Below are positions 55,146 to 64,000 of a stretch of 64,000 nucleotides of DNA, piece after piece. This stretch comes from Effrenium voratum (taxonomy: Eukaryota; Sar; Dinophyceae; Suessiales; Symbiodiniaceae). Made by a program: the position numbers and the translations under genes. The stretch covers positions 35,001-99,000 of the forward strand of contig CAUJNA010002768.1 in NCBI GenBank assembly GCA_963377175.1, written 5' to 3'. The notes under the pieces were generated by a model, which was not told the origin of the DNA, did not search any database, and worked only from the letters and a program-made list of their open reading frames with translations. How positions within the stretch are numbered: position 1 is the stretch's first letter; each line of letters starts with the position of its first letter.

Positions 55146-58100
55146 CTTCCTGAGTTAGGCTTCGTACCTTTTTTTCGGGCAACCAAAAAGTTTGGTTGCT
55201 TTGTTGGGCCAATCTGGAAAACAAGTTTGGTGTGGCCAATCCACTCAGGTTTCGTGAGTTCCCTTAATTTTTTGGCAGCCTCCCGGTTCCAGCCAGGGAA
55301 AGAAGGAGCCGATGCGTGCTTCGCTTGATTTCTTTGAGTGCGAAGCGTTGGTGCTTAGATCTTTTTAGTCGGTGTAGTGGGGTTAGGCTTGTAGGGCTTT
55401 CACTCCGGTTCCTTGGCCTTTTAGTTGTTTTCAGGGTTTCCGCCATTTTCCATTTTTGGAAACCAAAGTGGCGATTTCAATTGGCACCACCAATAAAATG
55501 ATCGACTTTTGCGGGGGGAATCCAGTGGCCCCCGTTAGTCAAAGTTCTAAAAGGTAATCTCCTTCTATGTCCAAGTCTTTTAACACTAAGGAAAAGGCAC
55601 GTTCAGGTTCAAGTCTTCCAAAGGTCCCATTAAAAATGCAGGCTCCTCTCTGATGCGCCGAGTTGATGTCCAAAACTCGGTGGCAAATGGGTGGCTGGTC
55701 TTTCTTTTGTGGTATGCGTTTTTGGGTGGTGTTCAGGGAAGCCAAGAGGGAGAAATCTTCTCTCTCTTTTTTTTTTTGGGGGGGGTCCAACCTTAAAACA
55801 GACAGACACCCAAACAAATTGTGACCTTTGAACTTGCTGTGATGTGATGCTAACTGAACTTGGTTGGTTTTTGGTTGACTTTTGACCGTTTGTTTTGTTG
55901 CTCCCCCACAAGCTAGCAAGCAGTCTGATTTTGCACTGGGTCAAGGTTGCATTTGTTTGGATTCCTTTGCTTTGAGTTGCGTTCGTGGTTTCATGTGTTT
56001 CCCATGCACTGTCACGCGTGGTTCACAGATTACTCTCCTTTTCATCCTTCTTTCAGCACAACACTTTCCTTTCGGGTTTCGCCAACTCCGCGGCTTTCAA
56101 AGGGCGTTCTGGCTCGGAAGCAAAAGGGTGTGTCTTATATTTTTGCGACGGCGCCAGTTTTGGGGTAAAAAGGCAACAGGAAGACAGTGAAGCCATTGTT
56201 GAGTCGGTCCGATTCCTACTTAGACAACGCCTTAAACAAATGGAAGCCAAAGGAAACCCGGTGAAAACAATTTTGAGTAGGTCCGATTCCCATTTGAGCC
56301 ACAATAAATCCTAAGAGAGAATCCCAAACCATGAATGGGTGCCTTCGCCGCCTTGTTAATTCTAACATGGACATGGTTCTGGAGATCGACCATTTTAATA
56401 TCGATTGGTTTTGATTATGACTTGCTGGTGCTTAGTAGGGAATGACCTTCCGGGTGTCGGGAATGAACCTGGGGATTCCCTTCAAGGAAACCGTAGGGGA
56501 TGGTTTAAATCGGGGTCATTCCAACTCATTTTTTGCCGAGAACCAGCACGATGATTCATTTTGGAGACTTAACGCAGGCGTTCGGCTCAAGCCACTTGCC
56601 GTTAAAGTTTGCACTCTTGACCTTCACTGCCGGGAGCCCGAATTCGCTTCACCGAGTGCGGCGAGAATTTGCCAGTTCGCTTCGGCGAAGGGAAGCTGAC
56701 TGGGATAGGTTGGGTCTGCCCATATTTTGTTGAAACAATGGAAGCTATGGGGTTTCTGCCAAAATTGGCGATAAGGGCCGGTTTTGGAGGGTTGCAGGAA
56801 GCTGATATGCTGTGATGCCTTGTCGCAAGTGTTTTGCGTTTGTGAGGTTCCACGTTGATTTGCAGACGAAAACATCCTTATTTCACCCCCCCCAAACCCA
56901 AGCTTAATTGACACAAGCCCGAAGACCTCCTTGGAAAGGACTGCCCCTGTCTTGGTTGCATGTCAATGGGTGGAGTTGAACAAATCCCCCTTGAATTGAG
57001 GGGTCTTTTCGCCTTGAAAAGGGGGTTCAAAAGGCAACGAATGCTGCAGGTTGGTTACCCACTTTGGGAGCAGCCAAATTTTGGTTCAACCAAACAAGGC
57101 CGTGACCTTGTGGTCTCGCACAGCCAACCTCTGCTGAACTGAGTGAGGGACACTTTCAAATGACAAAGTGATCTAGAGGGCCGTAGATCTTCTGTCTTTT
57201 TGGGTTCTCCGTAGAGTCCCTTTTTTTGTGGTGAGATCCATTCAAGAGTTTTAGCTTTTTTGAACAACACATGAATTTGGCTGGTTTACTGGCATTCCGG
57301 CTCAAACATCTGAGCTCAGCGAATCCGATTTTCCGATTTTCCGGCCAGGCCGACTTTGGGCGTGTTTTTTCTCGCTGAACACAGCCGCTGTGAGTTTTTT
57401 CGCATCGGAAAACATGTAGCATCTTCCCCAGTGATGTTTTGAAAGGACATGGATATGGACATATCTGGTTTTCGAGTGAAAGCTTCAGCAAAGTAGTGTT
57501 GCTCTGAACTGGTTGTAGTCAGACGTTTGGGTCTACTCAAGCGGGGTATTGGAGGCCTATTCAATTCCTCCTGGTAAGCCCTCCCCCTTGGACCACCCCC
57601 AGAAGTAAGGAACGGACAATGGTCCCCAACCCAAACTCGTGATGGCCTTTTCTGTCCCTTCCAGGTATCTTCCCTGGTAGGGGGGGTTTTGAAAGTGCCC
57701 ACTTTCGACACAACCCAAAATGGTTTTTACATCCAGTGCCCAGTGCTTGGTGGTTTGTTCTCACCAAACATCAGGTAATGCTCAGTTCCTCAGTCGGTAC
57801 CCCTCCGAACCACCCAACCAAATCACCAACTAGAGGGAGCAGGGGTTGCCTCCGATGATACTGTATATATTTGGGTAGACTAAGTAACATGGACCGGAGT
57901 CAGACCATATTATTTTCTGTGTACCCCTTGTTTGTGGGTCAAGGGAAGCTGATAACCCATGGAAACCATGCCCCCGACCTCCAACCACGAAGCCAAACAT
58001 CTGTATGAATGGCCAGTGACAAGCCAAACTCCCACTGCCTCTCTTTTAATGGCATGAGACAAGGAAACCTGAAACAAACCACCAATTGCAGAGGAACACA

Positions 58101-58549
58101 AACACACACTCACGCACACGCACAGACACAAGAGAGTGTCCTTTTTGGGGGGACCCTTTCCCCCAAAATGGTGGGTTTCCTTTTGGTTTCCTTTAAAACC
58201 ACCAACAAAGGATACCATCAAAAAAGACACAGAAACAAAACACCCTGAGAATGCACAATCTAATTGCCTGCCCCTTCAGGTCACCGCGACACCCAACCCA
58301 TGACGGTGTCAATGCCAATGAAGCCAGGCGAGTCCGCGCGCGCAAAAGCATTGGATTGGGGTGATGGTCCCACAAAGCTTTGAGGTGTCCTTTGTTTGGT
58401 TAGTTTCATTGGACATAGATGGGTTCCACTGGTTTAGATTTGTCTTGTCCAAGTTGCCACGACCATCTATTTTACCAAAAGGACATCTATGGTCTTGAGG
58501 GGTTCTCAAAATGTGTGAACCATTTGGAGGGTAAGTTGGTGAGATTGAG
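55146..58549. other. Region without supported genes
   Basis: Contains a short GC-rich island at 56620-56695 that reads about equally on both strands (plus EFASPSAARICQFASAKG, minus LPFAEANWQILAALGEAN), and a family B copy at 58134-58232. Otherwise intron-like. Confidence 0.4.
58134..58232. mobile_element. Family B element, complete
   Basis: GAGTGTCCTTTTTGGGGGGA at the left and TACCATCAAAAAAGACACAG at the right; the interior CAAAATGGTGGGTTTCC and TTTAAAACCACCAAC is the family core. CA-rich simple sequence precedes it. Confidence 0.7.
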
Positions 58550-58657
58550 GATGTTGCTTTCGGTCACTGTGATGTTGACCCGGCCTCATGACCGATTCCT
58601 GACTCAGCCATTCTCTGGAAGCGAAAGACCATCATTGGCGCACGCCCTCCATGAACG
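58550..58657 (+). CDS. Exon candidate, unknown protein
   Basis: 108 nt after GATTGAG|G, donor GTGGGT. Reads MLLSVTVMLTRPHDRFLTQP then FSGSERPSLAHALHE. The opening ATG could be a start codon. It may belong to the gene ending at 59394, but the intermediate exon is not settled. Confidence 0.35.
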
Positions 58658-58925
58658 GTGGGTCCTTTGTTTCAAGCTAAGATTTTCACGGATCCAATTT
58701 GTTGGCTCCTTTTTCAACTGAAGGGGCCTGTTTTTGTTTTAAATGGAGCTCATGCTTTCTCAGAAGGGAGGTACCCTTTTCGGCTTTGGAGCCCATTCAG
58801 ATGGCCCCCCGGTTAGAAACCCCAGCAGTGAAGCTCCGGACAAGGTGAGGGGAACCTGGACACCGGTTTGCCCATGTTTCTCGTTCCGAGGGTGAGTCGT
58901 ATCGCCCCATAACACATGGCATAAG

Positions 58926-59151
58926 GAGCACACTTCCGCAGCTCCAGCTCCTTCTTCGCAACGTTGTAGCTCGAGTGCCCAAAAGGAACATGTTCATTAC
59001 TACGAACACCATCTTTCCCGGCCCTTGCCTCCAGGTTCAGAAGTGGCGCTTATCAGGGCCCTGATTTGGTTTGCTTCTCAAGTGGAAGCTTTCCGGCTTG
59101 TCCAACCGGCCCCAGAGTGCCTTTTGGAAGAGCGCATGCCGAAGTTCCCAG
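58926..59151 (+). CDS. Penultimate exon candidate of a gene ending at 59394
   Basis: After GGCATAAG|GAG one frame is open for 75 codons to a GTTTGT donor; its second half reads VALIRALIWFASQVEAFRLV and PAPECLLEERMPKFP. The last G joins GT of the next exon in phase. The first half could be non-coding, with the exon starting at 59057 (ATCAG|G). Other frames on both strands are open here. Confidence 0.4.
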
Positions 59152-59317
59152 GTTTGTAACTTCCCGTGGATTTTCAGGTTTCTCAAAATCGAAAAGATTG
59201 GACTTCCCCCCCCCCCCCCCCCATTTTTTGGTTGGGTGGCTTCCCTTGTTCCCCTAAATTCCTGCCAAAACGGTTCCTATCTTTGGGGTTCCCTGAAAGT
59301 GGAGCTCGAGTCGGCAG

Positions 59318-59394
59318 GTCTGGTGGTGAAGCACTCTGACGAAGCGTCCACCGATGCAGGTTCTTCTGAGGAGGCCGTGCGGTTTGATCGCTGA
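59318..59394 (+). CDS. Terminal exon candidate
   Basis: After GTCGGCAG|GT, reads LVVKHSDEASTDAGSSEEAV then RFDR and stops at TGA 59392-59394. Acidic, Ser-rich tail. In phase with the exon at 58926-59151. G-rich sequence follows directly. Confidence 0.45.
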
Positions 59395-62300
59395 ATCCCT
59401 ACGGGGGGCAAACTGGGTTGGGGGGGGGTGGGGTAACTGGGAGGGGGTGGGGCGGGCAACTCCCTTGTTTAGCCCGAACAAAAGCTTATTAAGGGTTTAT
59501 CCTTAGCTTATCCCAGGCTTATCCAGTGAGCCCCCCTCGAGCCCCCCCAATTCGGGGTCCATGCTACAATAGATTTCAACAGGAATATCGACTGAATAAA
59601 CCTCTGGGTGGTCAAGCGCGTGTGTGCCCCCTTTGAGGGGGCTTAACTTTGACGTCCAAACCACCAAACCAGACCTCTAGCTAGGGGCAAGGTGATAGGT
59701 GACATGATTGGACTCTGTTGTCTACAATCATTCGGGTGGATGCATCTCTTGTGGCCACTTTTGAGGTGGTTCCCCATGGGCCAGCACTCGCATGCAAAAA
59801 GCGCACCCCTTTTGGTCCGCCGGTGCAGAGGCCTTCCATGGGGTTCTGAGAACAATGACAAGCAGTCTGGTCCCATGTCTGAGGTTCACAGGGAGAAATA
59901 TGCTCAGTTTCTGTGTCATTGTTAGTCTACCCTAAAATATATACAATATTGTAGGCGATAGGAAAAAGGGGAACCTTGTTTTGGTTGTTGATTTTGAGGA
60001 GAACCCTTTAAAACAAGCAAGGAAGGTCCGGGAGACTCACATCACCAGACTGAATGCATAAGTCTAAGTAGAAACCTCTCCCATTGCTGGGATGCCCAGT
60101 CTCATCGCATCAAAGCGTTGGTGCTGTTTGTCGGTCCCCAATCATGGTTTGACATGTGTGCTTTTGATATGGAGGTGCTATTTTATATGTACGTATAATG
60201 CACACCTGTAAATTCAAGAATGCCCTTGTTACTTGTTCGTGTGGGAAATTTGGAGACCCCCTCACGTCCCTCCAAAATGAACCATAGACTGCCAGTCGCA
60301 AAGTGGCTGCCTGCTGAAAGTGGGAAATTCCCCGTCTCATGATGGTTTTTAGTTGGGCTCGAAGGTTGAGCAAAAATGTGTCGAGACTCTGGCCCCACTG
60401 AAAAGGAAACCAACGGGAGGTTGTTTGAACATGTTTGAACAATACTGGGCCAGACTTAGACGCCCTGCAGGTTTGTTCATCCGTGCACCCTACTGAAAAC
60501 CATGTCCACCCACGGGTGCCTAGTTAGACTTTATGCCTTATGCCCATGTTTTACTAATTACCACAACATTGCTCCTTGAATATAGTGTCCAGCGTCCGCA
60601 GAAATTGGGTTCTTTCTGTAACCTGGGAGTCCCCTAAGCGAGCGATATGCGTCTGAGTTGGGTCAGAGGGTCGGTGGCTCCCAGCCATCCGGTTCCCCAG
60701 GTGTTTGCTTCCTTTAAGTCGGTTCAGGGGCAATTTACGCTAAGCCACTCAAAGTCTTATCGACTTTTCGCAGAGGATCTTGAGGGTGTGTTGGCACTAA
60801 AACATGTGTGACTCTTAGCAGGGGATCTTGAAATACTTTTTTCCACGCCGAAAAAAACGACGCCGTGCCACGGCGATCCGCTCGAATCGCGGAGTCGTGA
60901 GGTTTTGCCCACAAGACCTGCAGGCCGCCCGGGGGTTTGGCTCGGTTTGACTCGGATGCGAAAGGGGAGGGGTCTCCATTTGACTCCCCAAGACCACCTC
61001 CAAAAGGGTACCTTGAACAAAGAAAATTCACCCTGTTTCAAGTTTTGGGGGTAAATATAGCGCAGACTTAGAGAAGCAGAAGCTGCATTAAATGCCCAAG
61101 CGTTGGTGAAAGGGAAGCCAGGCCCCCCCAAAGGGACCGATATTCGTGGGCCCCGGCCCTAAACAGTTTCCCCGGGTACGCGAAGGTTGAGGGATATCCG
61201 TTCCAGTTCTTTCAACATTGGTTTGGGACTCCCATGGAAACCACAAGTTTGGGTCAGTGTTCCGGACAATCAAAGGACGGTTCCCCCACTTTTTGAGAAT
61301 CCCTTTGGCGCAACATAGGGACCTAGTCCCAATCTGCTGTTTGGCTTGGTCTTTAGAGGGAATCGTTTTTGCCCCCCAGCCTTTGCTTCAAGAATCCTTG
61401 AAACAAATTGGTGCTTAGTGAGAATTGAGGGTTTAAGACCAGTTCTTGTAGCCAAGAGGCACCCCAACCCACACCAAGCCACCAAGGCCTGAGATGATTA
61501 TTGGCTGGCGAGAAACGCAAGCCCGGTCTCAGCCAGGGACCTTTCCCAAGGACAGCAAGAGTCAAAGCGATTCGGGGTCAAACCCTGGAGGTTTGATTTT
61601 CCATGTGGTAGACGAGTTCTGATGTCCACTAATCTTCTCCCCACCGAAGTCTGATGGCACCGCTACGCTCCAAACCACTACCCAGACCCCACAGGGGAAA
61701 AAACATATCAACTTTAATTCACTGTTTTGTTTGTGCATTGGCACCTTTCAGAACACTTTCTTCATTCTCGTTGCCATTGCAAGTCCTTTTGGCAGGGTGG
61801 TGTTTACAGGGGACATACTGTGGATGGACGAACTCCTGCACCACCTAAGAAAGCCAGGTATGATGAACTCCCTCATGGATTCAAAGTGGTGCAGGCTTTC
61901 GTCCATCCACTGTACATATGTGTATATATATATATATATGCGCCAGGGTCAACAGTATTGGCAGGGTTCCTGAAAGAACCATGACCCACCGCGGCATCCA
62001 CCGGAGATGGTCACACGTTTGCCGGAGAAGTCCAAGACGGTGGATGGACAAACTCCGCTCTGACGGCCAGTTGGTAGGGTTTGCAAACTGGTGAGGATTT
62101 TTCCCAGTACCGCAAGCGTTCCTCTATTCCGTGTACCACAGCCTGAGCGCTTCGGGAGTTTCTACCATGTGAGCCACAATCCTAACCAAACGCGATTTTA
62201 CTAAGGGTAAGGGAGATATCAGTACTAGGTGCCTCCGTTTTAGCTCTTTACAGGGATTTTGGGTAGACCATTTGGCACCAGGCTTTCATTACAAAAGCAT

Positions 62301-62715
62301 TGATCTCGTTGTGGCGTCCCTTGAAAGCAATTGGTGATGCACATTTAGTGATGCTTCACCGGCAAATGGATGGTGGACGCAAACCTCCATGATGTCGACC
62401 AAAGGGTCCCCACGTAAACATCATTATGGGTAGCCTTTGCAGGTTGGTTTAGAGGGAAATCAAGAGGCAACCCGAAGCCATTTTTGGACCCCCCCTATTA
62501 CCCCTATTTTGACCTTTACCTGCATTGGCTACGATTCTTGTTGGGGAACCACCTCAAAAGCGGCTGATGGACAGTTTCTCCCCACCAGATTTGATGTCTA
62601 CCACAAAGTCCCTTGCTGTGGATGGTTCCAAAATCCACAAAACGCACCATTCGGGACTGGTCTATGAACCATTTCTAGGATTTCATCCCCATCCCGAGTG
62701 ATTTTACGCCCACAG
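59395..62715. other. Region mostly without supported genes
   Basis: Holds two adjacent TTAGCAGGGGATCTTG-type motifs (60768-60835), a minus-strand GC-rich island at 60845-60935 (VLWAKPHDSAIRADRRGTA), a complete family A element at 61818-61912, and a short TA run at 61923-61939. Confidence 0.4.
61818..61912. mobile_element. Family A MITE, complete with TA target duplication
   Basis: 95 bp with ends CTGTGGATGGACGAACTCC and GGCTTTCGTCCATCCACTG, flanked on both sides by TA (61816-61817 and 61913-61914). The inner arms CTGCACCACCT / AGTGGTGCAG are also inverted. Length, terminal repeats and TA site fit Tc1/mariner-derived MITEs. No transposase in the window. Confidence 0.75.
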
Positions 62716-62799
62716 CGAAGCCCAAAGCCTACGTAAGAGGGCGGCTTGACGGGACTCGCGAGGTGGTCGCGATCGCCCACAAGCCGCACGGAGGCCCAG
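62716..62799 (+). CDS. Exon candidate, unknown protein
   Basis: 84 nt after GCCCACAG|CG, donor GTTGGA. Reads KPKAYVRGRLDGTREVVAIA then HKPHGGP with G/C third positions. Phase 1 on both sides. The acceptor is AG|C. It belongs to a gene other than the one ending at 59394; its partners are not visible. Confidence 0.45.
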
Positions 62800-62841
62800 G
62801 TTGGAGTTCACGCAGGGAGTCTCCCCGGGCATGGGACACTG

Positions 62842-62972
62842 CAGATGGTTGCACCACTTTGAAACAATGGTTAAAACCGTTGCTGGATTATGAACTTACG
62901 TTGGGGAATCGAATCATTCCCTTGCGTTTCGGAACGGAGTGACAAGGATCTTGCAACCATTCGCAGCAGGTT
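62842..62972. mobile_element. Family A element
   Basis: CTGCAGATGGTTGCACCACT at the left, GGATCTTGCAACCATTCGCAG at the right, interior GAAACAATGGTTAAAACCGTT and GGAATCGAATCATTCCCTTG, the latter shared with copies at 2313 and 35271. Confidence 0.6.
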
Positions 62973-63161
62973 TTGGGTTGTGGGTGGGAGTGGGGGGCTT
63001 GGGCTTTGTGAGCTGTTTGCAGACATCATTCTGCAGAATTTATGGGTTTGGGCGATTCCACCCATTCGGGTAAAGCGAATGAACGCCATGAAGGTCCTTT
63101 ATACTGACAAGGGGTGTTCGCTTGTCCTTTTCCGAGGTCCAGGGGCCCAACTTCTCCTGTG

Positions 63162-63414
63162 ACCCAAAGGTCCAGTCAACTCAAGTTCATACCCATAGGC
63201 ATATATGACTGGCTGGGCCACAAGAAATTCTAGCCTTGGGAGAATATCAAGCGAACGGTCACAACAAGGTGAACTTGCAGCATTTTTCAAGCATTCATCA
63301 CCTATGATAGACATATTCATCCGCAGCACTCGCAGAGAGAACAATGCAGTATCGCAGCTTCAGAAAAAGAAAGCACGCCATTTCTTGCGTCCATGGCTTC
63401 GGATTCAGGTCTTA
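63162..63414. repeat. 253-bp dispersed repeat, copy 2
   Basis: Matches 46231-46483 with one substitution by eye. The flanks are unrelated, so the ends are sharp. The 3' end here reads GGATTCAG|GTCTTA, resembling a joined exon or splice junction. Confidence 0.9.
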
Positions 63415-64000
63415 CCCTGTTAGCGGGAAAAGCTATTTTGAGACTGGGCCTTTTTTGGTGTGCCTGGTATTTCTAGGCCCTCTGGCCTTTTGTGACTGAT
63501 CACTTCCTTGCATCACCAACTGGGAATACGGGATGCCTATGAGAGAAGCCTTCATCATGGGTGACGTGGCAAAACCATCTAGGCAAATCAGAATCAACGG
63601 GAAGCTTGTTTTCCCAGCCTGCAGTGGGTCTTTTTTTGACCTGTCTTGGCGTTCACAAAAAAAAAGCGAGGTCAGCCCATGGTTCCACCAAACAAATCCA
63701 GCCGCGCAATGCTTCTTGCTGAGGACCCACCCTGTATAGAGCAGCCTCAAAGGCACAAGGCTCTAAGGCTTAAGGTGTGGACACATGCGCCCCCGCCCAG
63801 TACCAGTTTTGATGGCCAGGTCTTTCCTTTGCTATGCCTTCGCCTGGCTATGTCTTTACTTTGCTGTGCCTTTGCCAGTCATTCGGGTTGTCCGTAATTT
63901 AAACGTTTCTCATCTAAGGCTCAACTCCGCACCCATGCTCATCATTCCTTGTGGGTTAATTAGTGCTTGCTTGCTGCGGTGAAGTATATTCGCTTTCGTG
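63415..64000. other. Window end, no supported gene
   Basis: Weakly protein-like plus frames (63533-63739, 63785-63982) lack clear splice sites. No repeats of note. Confidence 0.4.

Noticed and set aside
58864..59028. Attractive minus-strand frame (YNVAKKELELRKCAPYAM) with AG|G and GT boundaries
   Set aside because: A plus-strand frame through the same bases connects in phase to the terminal exon at 59318-59394. It shows that natural-looking sequence alone is not enough in these islands.
1..64000. Spliced-leader, tRNA, rRNA or CRISPR features
   Set aside because: I looked for the dinoflagellate spliced-leader sequence (ending TTTTGGCTCAAG) and for regular spaced repeats and recognised none. 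A tRNA covariance search could not be run.

Overview
The window reads as nuclear DNA of a dinoflagellate. The clearest gene is cut into very short exons (52 to 119 nt) separated by introns of 0.5 to 3.6 kb. Its 3' splice sites can all be placed as AG|G, and its 5' splice sites alternate between GT and GC. Intervening DNA is crowded with short inverted-repeat elements, microsatellites and minisatellites. There are no bacterial-type operons, and I recognised no rRNA, tRNA or spliced-leader gene. Long open frames are mostly meaningless here; coding sequence shows up as short GC-rich islands with G or C in third codon positions. The genus cannot be fixed from sequence alone.

Layout. (1) 865-10861, plus strand: the C-terminal half of a GT1-family UDP-glycosyltransferase (MGT/YjiC-like) in seven exons, with a stop codon at 10859-10861. 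The N-terminal half must lie upstream of the window. (2) About 12.3-13.7 kb: small plus-strand terminal-exon candidates, followed by a minisatellite grown out of GGCTGGACTGG-like sequence. (3) About 18.5-41.0 kb, plus strand: 22 exon candidates that can be joined AG|G to GT/GC in a consistent phase into one open model of 635 residues. It has a hydrophobic segment near the N-terminal side and one just before a short charged C-terminal tail. I do not recognise the protein, and the model may be two genes. A decayed coding sequence sits in its last intron. (4) About 41.1-42.6 kb: a 63-bp minisatellite and a CATCATGATGCTGTC-rich block, probably intergenic. (5) 42.6-64 kb: mostly introns or intergenic DNA with scattered plus-strand exon candidates (48.07, 49.20, 55.07, 58.55, 58.93, 59.32 and 62.72 kb), long GATA/GAAA and GT tracts, and a 253-bp sequence present twice, 17 kb apart.

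Two inverted-repeat families recur throughout, mainly inside introns. Family A has ends like CTGTGGATGGACRAAATCC; one complete copy is flanked by TA, as in Tc1/mariner-type MITEs. Family B is a hairpin with ends like GGGTGTGTCTTTTTGAGGG. Several family A copies start within tens of bases of a proposed splice site, which fits introner-like spread. Exon boundaries outside the glycosyltransferase are inference. The GC-rich islands often have two or three plausible frames, so those entries carry moderate or low confidence.
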